From Candidatus Contendibacter sp. (GTDB lineage Bacteria > Pseudomonadota > Gammaproteobacteria > Competibacterales > Competibacteraceae): 32,231 nucleotides of DNA. The position numbers were made by a program, and so were the translations under genes. A model generated the notes under the pieces. It saw nothing but the letters and a program-made list of their open reading frames with translations. It made no database searches and was not told the DNA's origin. Shown here in pieces: positions 1 to 11,510 of the stretch (positions within the stretch are counted from its first letter, which is position 1; each line of letters opens with the position of its first letter). The DNA lies in assembly GCA_008933795.1 (NCBI GenBank), contig WBUJ01000029.1:1-32231 (forward strand), written 5' to 3'.

Positions 1-1
1 C

Positions 2-1438
2 ATTTTCGGCGCCCTTGAATTGGCTCTGGCATCGGCGGCCAAGAAACGCTACGCCGGCGATCCCGATCTGCGAGTGGCGATCAACCGGCGCACCGGCGGT
101 TATGAAACTTTCCGGCGCTGGTTGGTGGTGGCTGACGCCGCGCAAATCGATAACCCAGACCGGCAGATGACCCTGGACCAGGCGCGCGCGCTTCAGGCCG
201 ATGTTCGGGTCGGCGCGCAGGTCGAAACGCCGCAGGAGAATGCCGATTTCGGCGGGCGCATCGCTGCCCAGACCGCCAAGCAGGTGATTGTCCAGCGGGT
301 TCGAGACGCCGAGCGCGCCCAGATCGTGGATGCCTACTTGCATCGCAAGGGCGAGTTGATCGGCGGCATGGTCCGGCGCCTGGAACGCGGCGACGTCATT
401 CTCGACGTCGGCGGCAACGTCGAGGCCAAGATTCTCCGCGACGAGTTGATCCCCCGCGAATCGTTCCGAATCGGCGAGCGGGTGCGGGGCTATCTGAAGG
501 ACGTGCGCACCGAAAACCGTGGTCCCCAGTTGTTCGTCAGCCGGGTGGCGCCGGAATTTCTGATCGCTTTGTTCACGCTGGAAGTGCCCGAGATCAACCA
601 GGGCATTATCGAGATCAAGGGCGCCGCCCGCGATCCCGGTTCGCGCGCCAAGATCGCGGTCAAAAGCAAGGACGCTCGCATCGATCCCATCGGCGCCTGC
701 GTGGGTATGCGCGGCGCCCGGGTGCAGAGCGTGACCAACGAACTGGCCGGCGAACGGGTGGATATCGTGCAGTGGCACGACGACCCGATCCGCTTTGTCA
801 TGAATGCGATGTCGCCGGCGGAGGTGGAGTCGATCATCGTGGATGAGGACGCCCACGGCATGGACATTATCGTCGCTGACGAGAAGCAATTGGCCCAGGC
901 CATCGGCAAGGGCGGCCAGAACGTGCATCTGGCCAGCCGGCTGACCGGCTGGACCCTGAACGTGATGACGCGGACCCAAGCGCAGGCCCGGCGCGGTCAA
1001 GAGGATGAGGGCCTGCAACGGATGTTCCTGGAACAACTGGGCGTGGACGACGAAATTGCGGCGATTCTGGTGCGCGAGGGCTTCGCTGGCCTGGAGGAAG
1101 TCGCTTACGTACCCGCTCACGAGATGCTGGAGATTCCCGAATTCGACGTCGAGATTGTCGAGGAGTTGCGGGGGCGCGCGCGCGATGTGTTGCTGACGCG
1201 CGCGATCGCCGCCGAGGAACACCTCGGCGGCGCCCGGCCATCCGAGGCATTGTTGCGGATGGAGGGTATGGATGAAAATCTGGCTTTTACGCTGGCGGGC
1301 GGCGGTATCGTGACGATGGATGATCTGGCGGAATTGTCGGTGGACGATCTCAACGAGATCGCCGGGTTGGATGACGAGCGGGCCGCGAAATTGATCATGA
1401 CAGCGCGCGCGCCTTGGTTTTCGAAGAACGAGCGGTAG
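2..1438 (+). CDS. nusA: Transcription termination/antitermination factor NusA (5' end cut by window edge)
   Basis: NusA binds RNA polymerase and nascent RNA and modulates pausing, termination and antitermination. The reading frame is open to base 2 and the first residues already align with the N-terminal domain, so about two dozen N-terminal residues lie outside the window. The TTG at 20 is an internal codon, not the start. Visible in order are the N-terminal RNAP-binding domain with FRRWLVV, an S1 domain, and two KH domains with VGACVGMRGARVQ and AQAIGKGGQNVHLAS. Two C-terminal helix-hairpin-helix acidic repeats follow, as in Escherichia coli. Estimated full length is near 500 residues, the usual gammaproteobacterial size. 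infB follows after 25 bases, so the two are almost certainly one operon, normally headed by rimP. Confidence 0.97.
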   Translation: MFGALELALASAAKKRYAGDPDLRVAINRRTGGYETFRRWLVVADAAQIDNPDRQMTLDQARALQADVRVGAQVETPQENADFGGRIAAQTAKQVIVQRVRDAERAQIVDAYLHRKGELIGGMVRRLERGDVILDVGGNVEAKILRDELIPRESFRIGERVRGYLKDVRTENRGPQLFVSRVAPEFLIALFTLEVPEINQGIIEIKGAARDPGSRAKIAVKSKDARIDPIGACVGMRGARVQSVTNELAGERVDIVQWHDDPIRFVMNAMSPAEVESIIVDEDAHGMDIIVADEKQLAQAIGKGGQNVHLASRLTGWTLNVMTRTQAQARRGQEDEGLQRMFLEQLGVDDEIAAILVREGFAGLEEVAYVPAHEMLEIPEFDVEIVEELRGRARDVLLTRAIAAEEHLGGARPSEALLRMEGMDENLAFTLAGGGIVTMDDLAELSVDDLNEIAGLDDERAAKLIMTARAPWFSKNER

Positions 1439-1463
1439 AACAGGCTCGTCCCGGGGGTGTTGA

Positions 1464-4343
1464 ATGACGGATGTAACGGTCAGGCAGTTTGCGACGGTCG
1501 TCGGCATACCGGTGGATCGCCTGTTGGAGCAGTTCACCGAAGCCGGTATTACGGTCGCTGGGGCGGATGCCGCGATCACGGAAAAACAGAAGCTGGATCT
1601 GCTGGCGCACCTGCGCAAGAGTCACGGTAACCAACTAGCGCCAGGCGCAGCCGAGCCCAGGAAAATCACGCTCAAGCGTAAAACCCATAGCGAAATCAAG
1701 ATGAGCGGTGGCGCGGCGGGACAAGTCAAAACCGTCAGCATCGAAGTGCGCAGGAAGCGCACGTATGTCAAGCGCAGCTTGGTGGAGGACGAAACCTCCC
1801 GCCGCCGCGAGCCAGAGGTTCGGGCCGAGGCGCCGGTTCTCGTCGCCGCAGAGGTCGGCGAGCCGATTCGCGCGCCGGAAGTGGCCGAACGGGTTCGCCC
1901 CGTTCAAGAGATGGAGCAACGGCCCACCGAAGATGCGGTCGGATCGCCGGTCGCGGAAGCAACCGGCTCCCGCGCGCCGGAAACAGAGGTGGGCGTCGTC
2001 CGTCAGCCTGTGGAGGAAGCACCTCCCGCCCGGATGGAAATCGAAGAGGCCGTCCCTCGTCAACCCGAGGCAGGGGTGACCCGCCGTGTTCCGGAGGAGG
2101 AGCCACGTCGCCAAACCGAGAGCGAGGCGCCTCGTCGCCGGCCGGAGGACCAAGTCCGGCGCCCGTCCGAGGCGGGCGCGCGCCGCCGGCCGGAAGCGCC
2201 GGCCGAACGCCGCAAACCCACGGATCGTCCCGTGGGTTCCCGACCCACCGAGACCCGGGGACGTAAACCGGCCGAGTCCGGGCCAGCGGCGCACCCGGTT
2301 CAGCGTCGCGCCGAGGCGGGTGGTGCTGGGCCGGCCTCTGGGATCAAGCCGTCGCCCGGGGCCGTGGTGGACGCCAGGGCTAGAAAGCGTCCCGAGGGCG
2401 CTCCGGCCAAGCGCCGGGTCGAAGCCGAGGCGCCTCGGCGACGGGAGGCCGAGAGCGAGGCGGACCGTCTGTCCCGGCAGGGACGTAGCGATCAGGCGGT
2501 CTTCGATCGATCCGATCGCCGCCGGCCGCGAAAAGCCAAGGGCGCCAAAGCCGTCGCGCCCGTCCCACGCCATGGTTTCGCCAAACCTACCGCGCCGGTG
2601 GTGCGCGAGGTGGCCCTGCCCGAAACCATCAACGTCGCCGACTTGGCCCAGAAGATGTCGGTCAAGGCCACCGAGGTCATCAAGACCCTGTTCAAGATGG
2701 GGATGATGGTCACCATCAACCAGGTGGTCGACCAGGAAACCGCCGCGCTGGTCGTCGAGGAAATGGGACATACCTATAAACTGCTCAACGAATACGCGCT
2801 GGAGGCGGAACTGACCGCCGAGACCGGCAGCGAGGCCATGCCGCGCCCGCCGGTGGTCACCATCATGGGTCATGTGGACCATGGCAAGACCTCGCTGCTC
2901 GATTACATCCGCCGGACCCGGGTCGCGGCCGGCGAGGCGGGCGGCATTACCCAGCACATCGGCGCGTACCACGTGAGCACTCCAAAAGGAGTGGTTACCT
3001 TCCTCGACACGCCGGGTCACGCCGCGTTCACCGCCATGCGGGCGCGCGGCGCCAAGGCCACCGACGTCGTGGTGCTGGTGGTGGCGGCCGACGACGGCGT
3101 GATGCCGCAAACGGTGGAAGCCATCCAGCATGCCCGCGCCGCCAAGGTGCCCATCGTGGTGGCGGTCAACAAGATGGACAAATCCGGCGCCGATCCGGAA
3201 CGGGTCAAGAGCGAGCTGTCGGCCCAAGGCGTTATTTCCGAAGAGTGGGGCGGCGATACCCTGTTTACCTACGTGTCCGCCAAGAGCGGCGCGGGCGTGG
3301 ACGAGTTGCTGGACAAGATTCTGGTGCAGGCCGAGGTGCTGGAACTGAACGCGCCGGTGGACGGCCTGGCCAAGGGCGTGGTGATCGAATCGCGGCTGGA
3401 CAAGGGCCGCGGCCCGGTGGCGACCGTGCTGGTGCAGAGCGGCACCCTGCGCAAGGGCGACGTGATCCTGAGCGGCCTCGAATACGGCCGGGTGCGCGCC
3501 ATGCTCAACGAGACCGGGCAGAATGCGAGCGAAGCCGGTCCATCCATTCCGGTGGAAGTCCTCGGCCTGTCCGGTACGCCCAAGGCGGGCGACGACGTGA
3601 TCGTGGTCGCCGACGAGCGCAAGGCCCGCGAAATCGCCCTGTTCCGCCAAGGCAAGGCCCGCGAGGAACAGACCCGAAAGCCGGTGCTGGATATCGATGG
3701 CATCTCCCGGCAATTCGAGGCCGGGGAAATCAGCGTTCTCAACGTGGTGCTGAAGGCCGACGTGCAGGGTTCCGCCGAGGCCATCGTGGATGCGCTGACC
3801 CGGCTGTCCACCCCCGAGGTGCAGGTCAAGATCATCGCCAGCGGCGTCGGCGGCATCAACGAGTCCGACGTGAATCTGGCCAAGACCTCGGGTGCGCTCC
3901 TGATCGGCTTCAACGTGCGCGCCGATAGCGTCGCCAAGAAACTGGCCGACGAGGAAGGGCTGAAGCCGCACTACTACAGCGTGATCTACGAACTGATCGA
4001 CGACGTGAAACGCGCCATGATCGGCATGCTCAAGCCGGAATTCAAGGAACAGATCATTGGCCTAGCCGAGGTGCGCGGCGTGTTCCGCTCGCCCAAGTTC
4101 GGGGTCGTGGCCGGCTGCATGGTGGTGGACGGGATCGTGCGCCGCAGCAATCCGATCCGGGTGTTGCGCAACCATGTGGTGGTCTTCGAGGGCGCGCTGG
4201 ATTCGCTGCGGCGGTTCAAGGACGACGTCAACGAGGTGCGCGCCGGCATGGACTGCGGAATGGGCGTGAAGAACTACAACGACATCCGCGAGGGCGACCA
4301 GATCGAGGTCTTCGAGCGGGTGCAGGTGCAGCGTACCCTGTAA
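1464..4343 (+). CDS. infB: Translation initiation factor IF-2
   Basis: IF-2 is the GTPase that brings initiator fMet-tRNA to the 30S subunit and promotes subunit joining. At 959 residues it is somewhat longer than the Escherichia coli protein. An IF2_N module occupies about residues 1-50. A long Arg/Pro/Glu/Ala-rich low-complexity linker covers about 100-365, and a second IF2_N module lies near 385-435. The G domain shows G1 GHVDHGKT (469-476), G3 DTPGH (515-519) and G4 NKMD (569-572), followed by the beta-barrel and C-terminal initiator-tRNA-binding domains. The ATG lies 25 bases after nusA. The linker is GC-rich and leaves long open frames on the other strand, but all conserved motifs are in this frame. 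Confidence 0.98.
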   Translation: MTDVTVRQFATVVGIPVDRLLEQFTEAGITVAGADAAITEKQKLDLLAHLRKSHGNQLAPGAAEPRKITLKRKTHSEIKMSGGAAGQVKTVSIEVRRKRTYVKRSLVEDETSRRREPEVRAEAPVLVAAEVGEPIRAPEVAERVRPVQEMEQRPTEDAVGSPVAEATGSRAPETEVGVVRQPVEEAPPARMEIEEAVPRQPEAGVTRRVPEEEPRRQTESEAPRRRPEDQVRRPSEAGARRRPEAPAERRKPTDRPVGSRPTETRGRKPAESGPAAHPVQRRAEAGGAGPASGIKPSPGAVVDARARKRPEGAPAKRRVEAEAPRRREAESEADRLSRQGRSDQAVFDRSDRRRPRKAKGAKAVAPVPRHGFAKPTAPVVREVALPETINVADLAQKMSVKATEVIKTLFKMGMMVTINQVVDQETAALVVEEMGHTYKLLNEYALEAELTAETGSEAMPRPPVVTIMGHVDHGKTSLLDYIRRTRVAAGEAGGITQHIGAYHVSTPKGVVTFLDTPGHAAFTAMRARGAKATDVVVLVVAADDGVMPQTVEAIQHARAAKVPIVVAVNKMDKSGADPERVKSELSAQGVISEEWGGDTLFTYVSAKSGAGVDELLDKILVQAEVLELNAPVDGLAKGVVIESRLDKGRGPVATVLVQSGTLRKGDVILSGLEYGRVRAMLNETGQNASEAGPSIPVEVLGLSGTPKAGDDVIVVADERKAREIALFRQGKAREEQTRKPVLDIDGISRQFEAGEISVLNVVLKADVQGSAEAIVDALTRLSTPEVQVKIIASGVGGINESDVNLAKTSGALLIGFNVRADSVAKKLADEEGLKPHYYSVIYELIDDVKRAMIGMLKPEFKEQIIGLAEVRGVFRSPKFGVVAGCMVVDGIVRRSNPIRVLRNHVVVFEGALDSLRRFKDDVNEVRAGMDCGMGVKNYNDIREGDQIEVFERVQVQRTL

Positions 4344-4368
4344 CGCAGGGATGGAACACAGTTGAATT

Positions 4369-4788
4369 ATGGCCGCCAATAGCGCCGTCCCGCGCACCCG
4401 CCGGATCGGCGAGCAGATTCGCCGGGATCTGGCGGAACTGATCCGCGCCGAACTGCGCGACCCGCGCCTGACCCTGGTATCCACCACCAGCGTCGAAGTC
4501 AGTCGCGATCTGGCTTACGCGCGGATTTACGTCACCGCCGTGTGCGATCCCGGCGAACGGGCCGAACTGGTGGCCGAGCTCAACCGGGCCGCGCCGCTGC
4601 TGCGCCGGGAACTGGGGCGGCGGCTGCGCACCCGCACCGTGCCGAAGCTGGAATTCCGCTACGACGAGGTGGTGGAGCATGGCGCCCGGCTGTCGGCGCT
4701 GATCGACGCAGCGGTGGCCGCCGATGCCGAACGGCATCGCGATGACGCCCTGCCGCCGGACGGGGCGGGTCCGGAGGATGCGGCGTGA
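4369..4788 (+). CDS. rbfA: Ribosome-binding factor A (30S maturation factor)
   Basis: RbfA binds the 16S rRNA 5' helix region and assists late 30S subunit maturation and cold adaptation. The 139-residue product has the usual family length. It begins with the typical basic segment RTRRIGEQIRRDLAELI, followed by ELRDPRLTLVSTTSVEVSRD and the KH-type core with DLAYARIYVT. The C-terminal tail after FRYDEV is Ala/Asp-rich. It starts 25 bases after infB, with no strong Shine-Dalgarno, and its stop overlaps the truB start by four bases (GTGA), which points to translational coupling. Confidence 0.96.
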   Translation: MAANSAVPRTRRIGEQIRRDLAELIRAELRDPRLTLVSTTSVEVSRDLAYARIYVTAVCDPGERAELVAELNRAAPLLRRELGRRLRTRTVPKLEFRYDEVVEHGARLSALIDAAVAADAERHRDDALPPDGAGPEDAA

Positions 4789-5690
4789 CTGCGCGCGACC
4801 GTCGTCCGGTCAGCGGCGTGCTGCTGCTGGACAAGCCGGTCGGCTGGACTTCCAACGCCGCGCTGCAAGCGGTCAAGCGGCTGTACCAGGCGCAAAAAGC
4901 CGGTCATACCGGCAGCCTCGATCCCTTGGCCAGCGGCCTGTTACCGATTTGTCTGGGCGAGGCCACCAAGCTGTCGGGCCTGTTGCTGAACGCCGACAAG
5001 GCTTATCGCTTCACCTGCCGGTTGGGCGTGACCACCACCACCGGCGACGCCGAGGGCGAGATTCTTGCTACCCGTCCGGTCGGGCCGCTGAGCCGGGAAC
5101 AGGCGGAGGCCACGCTGCGACGCTTCACCGGTACGATCCAGCAGATACCGCCGATGTACTCGGCGCTCAAGCGCGACGGCCAGCCGCTGTACAAGCTGGC
5201 GCGCAAGGGCATCGAAGTCGAACGCGCGCCGCGCGAGGTGACGATTCACGATCTGCGGTTGCTGCGGCTGGACGGCGAGGAACTGGAATGCGAGTTGCGC
5301 TGTTCCAAGGGCACTTACGTGCGGACCCTGGCTGCCGATCTCGGCGAGGCGCTGGGTTGTGGGGCGCACATCGTGGCCCTGCGCCGCACCGCAGTGGAAC
5401 CCTACGACGCCGCACGGATGGTGACGCTGGAGACGCTGCGCGAGCGAGCCGAACAGGGCTTGGCGGTGCTGGATGAAATGCTGCTGCCGGCAGACAGCGC
5501 CTTGCCGGACTGGCCGGCGGTGCAGGTGCGCGGCGACAGCGCCTTTTACCTGCGCCAGGGCCAGCCGGTGTTGGTCCCGCGCGCCCCGACCCAAGGCTGG
5601 GTGCGGTTGTATGAAGGCGAAGAGCGGTTTCTGGGGATCGGCGAAATCCTCGACGATGGTCGGGTCGCGCCACGCCGGCTGTTGCTCTAA
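4785..5690 (+). CDS. truB: tRNA pseudouridine(55) synthase TruB
   Basis: TruB isomerises U55 in the T-loop of tRNAs to pseudouridine. The 301-residue product has the family signature GHTGSLDPLASGLLP, with the catalytic Asp at residue 46, and a downstream RCSKGTYVRTLAADLGE motif. The C-terminal part after about residue 230 has the small PUA-like domain usual in proteobacterial TruB. The GTG start at 4785 is chosen because it overlaps the rbfA stop (GTGA) and gives the usual N-terminus ending in LLLDKPVGWTSN. It is the last gene before a promoter-bearing gap upstream of rpsO. Confidence 0.97.
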   Translation: MTARDRRPVSGVLLLDKPVGWTSNAALQAVKRLYQAQKAGHTGSLDPLASGLLPICLGEATKLSGLLLNADKAYRFTCRLGVTTTTGDAEGEILATRPVGPLSREQAEATLRRFTGTIQQIPPMYSALKRDGQPLYKLARKGIEVERAPREVTIHDLRLLRLDGEELECELRCSKGTYVRTLAADLGEALGCGAHIVALRRTAVEPYDAARMVTLETLRERAEQGLAVLDEMLLPADSALPDWPAVQVRGDSAFYLRQGQPVLVPRAPTQGWVRLYEGEERFLGIGEILDDGRVAPRRLLL

Positions 5691-5712
5691 GCCGTTAAGC
5701 CTTGGAGTTTGC

Positions 5713-5741
5713 TTGTTGATTGTCGCCGCTAAGGTTAATAT
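5713..5741 (+). promoter_or_regulatory. Candidate rpsO promoter
   Basis: In the 97-base gap between truB and rpsO there is TTGTTG (5713-5718), a 17-base spacer and TAATAT (5736-5741), inside the most AT-rich stretch of this neighbourhood. The Escherichia coli rpsO gene also has its own promoter at this place. The downstream leader of about 40 bases carries a GGAG Shine-Dalgarno before the rpsO ATG. Confidence 0.55.
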
Positions 5742-5787
5742 TTTTATTGGGTTTGCTTGACCGATCGAATTCGAACTGGAGTTTTTC

Positions 5788-6057
5788 ATGCCTCTCAACA
5801 CCGAACAGAAATCCCGGATCGTGCGGGATTATCAGCGCGATCCCGCCGATACCGGCTCGCCGGAAGTCCAGGTCGCGCTGCTGACGAATCGCATCAATGG
5901 CTTGCAGCCGCACTTTGGCGAGCACAAAAAGGACCATCATTCCCGGCGCGGGCTGCTGAAGATGGTCAATCAGCGTCGCAAGCTACTGGACTACCTGAAG
6001 GCAAAGGATCTGCAACGCTATCAGGGCCTGATCAGCCGCCTCGGCCTGCGCCGCTGA
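5788..6057 (+). CDS. rpsO: 30S ribosomal protein S15
   Basis: S15 is a primary 16S rRNA-binding protein of the 30S platform. The 89-residue product has the exact family length and typical features: an N-terminal [12 protein letters not shown], then [16 protein letters not shown], and a C-terminal [20 protein letters not shown], ending in LGLRR. A GGAG Shine-Dalgarno lies upstream of the ATG. It is followed by pnp after 37 bases, the classic rpsO-pnp pair. The short gap holds no obvious strong terminator, so read-through into pnp is likely. Confidence 0.98.
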   Translation: MPLNTEQKSRIVRDYQRDPADTGSPEVQVALLTNRINGLQPHFGEHKKDHHSRRGLLKMVNQRRKLLDYLKAKDLQRYQGLISRLGLRR

Positions 6058-6094
6058 GGTTTTCCATCGTTCTTTCGCCGCACAGGACGCTTTC

Positions 6095-8173
<2,079 letters not shown>

Positions 8174-8201
8174 GGCCTGGGAGTGGCGAGTCCATGGTGA
8201 T

Positions 8202-8231
8202 TTGCCTTGGCGCAGCCACTTCGAGTATATT
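8202..8231 (+). promoter_or_regulatory. Candidate promoter for tRNA-Ser and SRP RNA
   Basis: TTGCCT (8202-8207), an 18-base spacer and TATATT (8226-8231) lie just upstream of the tRNA. Transcription would start near 8238, leaving a 5' leader of about 30 bases for RNase P to remove. Confidence 0.5.
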
Positions 8232-8266
8232 TTCCAATTCAGCCGCCAGGGACGTGGCGGCGCTCC

Positions 8267-8356
8267 GGAGAGATGGCCGAGCGGTCGAAGGCGCAGCACT
8301 GGAAATGCTGTTTAGGGGTAACTCTAACGAGGGTTCGAATCCCTCTCTCTCCGCCA
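8267..8356 (+). tRNA. tRNA-Ser(GGA)
   Basis: A complete 90-base class II tRNA with encoded CCA. The acceptor stem GGAGAGA (8267-8273) pairs with TCTCTCC (8346-8352). The anticodon arm CAGCA/TGCTG carries the loop CTGGAAA, with anticodon GGA at 8301-8303. The long variable arm TAGGG/CTCTA with a GTAA loop is diagnostic of serine tRNA. The T arm is GAGGG-TTCGAAT-CCCTC. It reads UCC and UCU codons. It lies between pnp and the SRP RNA. Confidence 0.98.
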
Positions 8357-8378
8357 AATTTTCCGCGATAGTCCCATC

Positions 8379-8405
8379 GGCGGCGCCGGTTCCGGCAGCG
8401 CCGCC
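8379..8405 (+). other. Strong GC hairpin between tRNA-Ser and SRP RNA
   Basis: GGCGGCGC (8379-8386) is perfectly complementary to GCGCCGCC (8398-8405), with an 11-base loop. There is no T-run after it, so it is not a canonical intrinsic terminator. It may protect or punctuate the two stable RNAs, or separate their processing. A shifted inner pairing, GCCGG-TT-CCGGC, is an alternative. Confidence 0.4.
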
Positions 8406-8423
8406 CCATCCGCCAGTTGCAAT

Positions 8424-8538
8424 GGCGGCCCCTGTCGGTCCCCCCGCGACGACAAGCTGTGAACCCCGTCAGGCCCGGAAGGGAGCAGCGGCAGCAGTGG
8501 CCTCGGGCGCCGGGGCAAGGCCGGTAGGGGTCGCCGCC
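8424..8538 (+). ncRNA. ffs: Signal recognition particle RNA, bacterial small type (4.5S)
   Basis: The conserved apical domain is clear: GTCAGGCCCGGAAGGGAGCA, with the GGAA tetraloop at 8477-8480 closed by CCC/GGG and flanked by the Ffh-binding internal loops. The terminal helix is closed by GGCGGC (8424-8429) with GCCGCC (8533-8538), then CCCCT with AGGGG. Total length is about 115 bases, like Escherichia coli 4.5S RNA. The RNA forms the SRP with Ffh and targets nascent inner-membrane proteins. The exact ends are set by the helix and may differ by a few bases. dnaX follows after 23 bases, an arrangement I recall from other gammaproteobacteria. Confidence 0.93.
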
Positions 8539-8561
8539 CCTACCTTCCGCTGGAGCGGCGC

Positions 8562-10157
8562 ATGAGCTATCAGGTTCTGGCCCGCAAGTGGCGGCCGCGC
8601 ACCTTCCACGAACTGGCCGGCCAGGAGCACGTGGTTCGCGCCTTGACCAACGCCCTCGATCAGCAACGCCTGCATCACGCTTTTCTGTTCACCGGCACCC
8701 GCGGGGTGGGCAAGACCACCATCGCCCGGATTTTCGCCAAATCGCTCAATTGCGAAGTCGGCGTTTCCTCCCATCCCTGCGGTGAATGCGCTGCTTGCCG
8801 GGAGATCGATGCCGGTCGATTCATGGATTTGATCGAGGTGGACGCCGCGTCCCGCACCAAGGTCGAGGACACCCGCGAACTGCTCGAGAACGTGCAGTAC
8901 GCGCCTAGTCGGGGCCGCTTCAAGGTGTATCTGATCGACGAAGTCCACATGCTCTCCACCCACAGCTTCAACGCTTTGTTGAAGACGCTGGAGGAGCCGC
9001 CACCGCACGTGAAATTCCTGCTGGCGACCACCGATCCGCAGAAGCTGCCGGTCACTATTCTGTCGCGTTGCCTGCAATTCAGCCTCAAACGCCTGCCGGC
9101 GGCGCTGATCGCCCGGTACTTGAATCAGGTGCTGGAGGCGGAGGGCGTGCCCCGCGAGGAGGAGGCGGTGCGGCTGATCGCCCGCGCCGGCGACGGCAGC
9201 ATGCGCGATGCGTTGAGCTTGCTCGATCAGGCGATTGCGTTTGGCAGTGGCCGGGTGGAAGCGGCGGCGGTTAGCGCCATGCTCGGCAGCATCGATCGGC
9301 GGCGGGTGGTGGGATTGCTGGAGGCATTGGCGGCCGACGATGCGGCGGCGGTTTTACGCCAAGTGGCCGAACTGGATGAACTGTCGCCCGATTACGCGGC
9401 GGTGCTGGCCGAACTGCTGTCGTTGTTACAGCGGGTGGCGCTGGTGCAGGTTGTGCCCGAAGCCATCCCGGACGACGATCCGTCCGATCCGGGGGACGCG
9501 CGGCGGTTGGCCGGGATGCTGGCGCCGGAAGACGTGCAACTGTTTCACCAGATTGCGCTGCTGGGCCGGCGCGACCTGCCGCTGATGCCGGAACCGCGCG
9601 GCGGGTTCGAGATGGTGCTGTTGCGGATGCTGTGCTTCCGTCCGGCGGCGCTGGAAGCCGCCACGCCGGCGTCAAGCGGGACGGTAACGGCTCCCCCGCC
9701 GGCGATGGTTTCGGCTACCCCGGTTTCCCGCCCGCCCGTGGTGCTGACCGCAGCGCGGGTTCCCGCTCAGCCGGTCTCGGAATGGGGCGTGCTGGTCGAG
9801 CAACTGGGATTGATGGGCATGGCCAAACAGGTAGCGTTGCACTGCGCGCTGACGGCTCGGGACGGCGATTTTTTCCGGCTGGCGTTGGAACCCGGCCATG
9901 CCCAGATGCTCACCAGGACCGTCGAGGATCGAATCAAAACAGCGCTGGAGCAGCATCTTGGCAGGCCCATCAACTTGAAGTTTCAGATTGGCGACGTGAC
10001 CGCGACGACGCCAGCCGACCAGCAAAAACAGCGGCAGGCCGAACGCCAGCAGACCGCGGCCAATCACGTCGTGCAAGATCCGCACGTTCGGGCCATGCAA
10101 GAAATGTTCGACGCAAGGATTGCGGCAATCCATCCGCTTGACGACACCGACCAGTAG
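8562..10157 (+). CDS. dnaX: DNA polymerase III subunits tau/gamma
   Basis: DnaX is the clamp-loader ATPase that also ties polymerase cores together. In the 531-residue product the AAA+ module shows Walker A GTRGVGKT (45-52), a zinc-binding set Cys64/Cys73/Cys76/Cys79, Walker B DEVH (126-129) and the sensor SRC motif (168-170). A Pro/Ala/Val-rich linker near 365-400 leads to the C-terminal tau domain. A GGAG Shine-Dalgarno sits six bases before the ATG. The protein is shorter than Escherichia coli tau (643). I do not see the A AAA AAG slippery site; the only A-run, near 10025, is in the wrong frame for -1 slippage, so a separate gamma form is not evident. Confidence 0.96.
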   Translation: MSYQVLARKWRPRTFHELAGQEHVVRALTNALDQQRLHHAFLFTGTRGVGKTTIARIFAKSLNCEVGVSSHPCGECAACREIDAGRFMDLIEVDAASRTKVEDTRELLENVQYAPSRGRFKVYLIDEVHMLSTHSFNALLKTLEEPPPHVKFLLATTDPQKLPVTILSRCLQFSLKRLPAALIARYLNQVLEAEGVPREEEAVRLIARAGDGSMRDALSLLDQAIAFGSGRVEAAAVSAMLGSIDRRRVVGLLEALAADDAAAVLRQVAELDELSPDYAAVLAELLSLLQRVALVQVVPEAIPDDDPSDPGDARRLAGMLAPEDVQLFHQIALLGRRDLPLMPEPRGGFEMVLLRMLCFRPAALEAATPASSGTVTAPPPAMVSATPVSRPPVVLTAARVPAQPVSEWGVLVEQLGLMGMAKQVALHCALTARDGDFFRLALEPGHAQMLTRTVEDRIKTALEQHLGRPINLKFQIGDVTATTPADQQKQRQAERQQTAANHVVQDPHVRAMQEMFDARIAAIHPLDDTDQ

Positions 10158-10204
10158 CCGTTCCATCGGCGACAACCATATTGTAATGGCCAGGAGAGGA
10201 AACG

Positions 10205-10540
10205 ATGAAAGGTGGCTTGGGCAATATCATGAAGCAGGCGCAGAAGATGCAGGAGAACCTGCAAAAGGCGCAGGCCGAAATCGCGATGATGGAAATCACC
10301 GGCGAGTCCGGCGGTGGCTTGGTCAGCGTGGTCGTGACCGGCCGCTACGAAGTCAAACGGTTCCGGATCGACGACAGTCTGGTGGGCGACGACAAGGACA
10401 TGTTGGAGGACTTGGTGGCCGCCGCCTTCAACGACGCCGTTCGCAAGGTCGAGCGCACCGTACAGGAGAAAATGGGCGGTCTCACTGCCGGCATGGGTCT
10501 GCCGCCGGGGATGTTGGGCGACTTCAAAATGCCGTTCTGA
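10205..10540 (+). CDS. ybaB: YbaB/EbfC family nucleoid-associated protein
   Basis: A 111-residue product that matches the YbaB/EbfC family: [20 protein letters not shown], then [20 protein letters not shown], and a C-terminal [14 protein letters not shown]. Family members are dimeric DNA-binding proteins with a tweezer-like fold. The gene between dnaX and recR is the standard bacterial arrangement. A strong AGGAGAGGAAACG Shine-Dalgarno region precedes the ATG. It lies 47 bases after dnaX and 9 bases before recR, so the three are likely co-transcribed. Confidence 0.95.
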   Translation: MKGGLGNIMKQAQKMQENLQKAQAEIAMMEITGESGGGLVSVVVTGRYEVKRFRIDDSLVGDDKDMLEDLVAAAFNDAVRKVERTVQEKMGGLTAGMGLPPGMLGDFKMPF

Positions 10541-10549
10541 TGGTTCGCC

Positions 10550-11146
10550 GTGGCCGCCTCGCCGTTGCTGAACCGGTTGATGACGGCGCTGCGCTGCCTG
10601 CCGGGGGTGGGGCCGAAATCCGCCCAGCGGATGGCGCTGCATCTGTTGGAGCGGGATCGTGATGGCGCGCGCCGGCTGGTCGAGGTGTTGCAGGCGGCGT
10701 TGGACGGCATCGGTCGCTGCCGCCAATGTCGCGATTTGAGCGAAACCGAACTTTGCGCCCTGTGCGCCAACCCGCGCCGCGACCATTCGCTGCTGTGCGT
10801 GATCGAAACGCCCGCCGACGTGCTGGCGGTGGAACAGGCGACCGGTTTCCAGGGCGTGTACTTCGTGCTGATGGGCCACCTGTCGCCATTGGACGGCATC
10901 GGCCCGGCGGAACTGGGGCTGGATAGCCTGGAAGCGCGGCTGGACGCCGGCGAAATCCGCGAGATCATCCTGGCCACCAACCCGACCGTGGAGGGCGAGG
11001 CGACCGCCTACTACATCGCCGAGCTGGCCCGCGAGCGCGGCATCCGCGCCACCCGCATCGCCCATGGCGTGCCGCTGGGCGGCGAACTGGAATCCGTGGA
11101 CGGCGGCACGCTGGCGCACGCTTTCGCCGGTCGCCGGGATGTGTGA
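10550..11146 (+). CDS. recR: Recombination mediator protein RecR
   Basis: RecR acts with RecF and RecO to load RecA on gapped DNA. The 198-residue product has the helix-hairpin-helix segment [20 protein letters not shown], a four-cysteine zinc finger (Cys57, Cys60, Cys69, Cys72, at the same positions as Escherichia coli RecR), and a Toprim domain starting at [15 protein letters not shown]. The C-terminal part contains [16 protein letters not shown]. The start is GTG at 10550, nine bases after ybaB. Confidence 0.97.
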   Translation: MAASPLLNRLMTALRCLPGVGPKSAQRMALHLLERDRDGARRLVEVLQAALDGIGRCRQCRDLSETELCALCANPRRDHSLLCVIETPADVLAVEQATGFQGVYFVLMGHLSPLDGIGPAELGLDSLEARLDAGEIREIILATNPTVEGEATAYYIAELARERGIRATRIAHGVPLGGELESVDGGTLAHAFAGRRDV

Positions 11147-11165
11147 GGCTTACCGGAACAATGTC

Positions 11166-11510
11166 ATGACCGACTGCATTTTCTGCAAGATCGCCGCTGG
11201 CGAGATTCCCGCCGCCAAACTCTACGACGATGGCGAGGTGGTGATCTTCCGGGATATCAATCCCGAAGCGCCCGTGCATCTGTTGATCATCCCCCGGCGG
11301 CACATTTCCACCCTCAACGATCTGACCGAGGCCGACGCCGCCCTGATTGGCCGGCTGTATCTGGCCGGCAAACAGGCAGCGGCGGAGCTGGGCGTGGCGG
11401 AGCGCGGCTACCGGACGGTGATCAACTGCAACCGCGACGCTGGCCAGATTGTCTTTCATGTCCATATGCACCTGCTGGCGGGCCGGGAACTGGGCTGGCC
11501 GCCGGGCTGA
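11166..11510 (+). CDS. hinT: HIT family purine nucleoside phosphoramidase (HinT-like)
   Basis: A 114-residue histidine-triad protein. HinT-type enzymes hydrolyse AMP-lysine and related phosphoramidates. The N-terminus has the family CIFCKI motif and the C-terminus HVHMHLLAGRELGWPPG carries the triad histidines 98, 100 and 102. The ATG at 11166 is chosen because it gives the family-typical N-terminus; the longer in-frame extension overlaps recR and is not family sequence. It follows recR by 19 bases and may share its transcript. Length and C-terminal GWPPG agree with the bacterial HinT subgroup. Confidence 0.93.
   Translation: MTDCIFCKIAAGEIPAAKLYDDGEVVIFRDINPEAPVHLLIIPRRHISTLNDLTEADAALIGRLYLAGKQAAAELGVAERGYRTVINCNRDAGQIVFHVHMHLLAGRELGWPPG

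Noticed and set aside
20..20. TTG as the nusA start codon
   Set aside because: The frame is open to the window edge and upstream residues (IFGALE) align with NusA, so the true start lies outside.
1635..3971. 778-codon open frame on the minus strand opposite infB
   Set aside because: It mirrors infB codon bias in a GC-rich gene, is His/Gly-rich with no recognisable domain, and infB motifs are intact on the plus strand.
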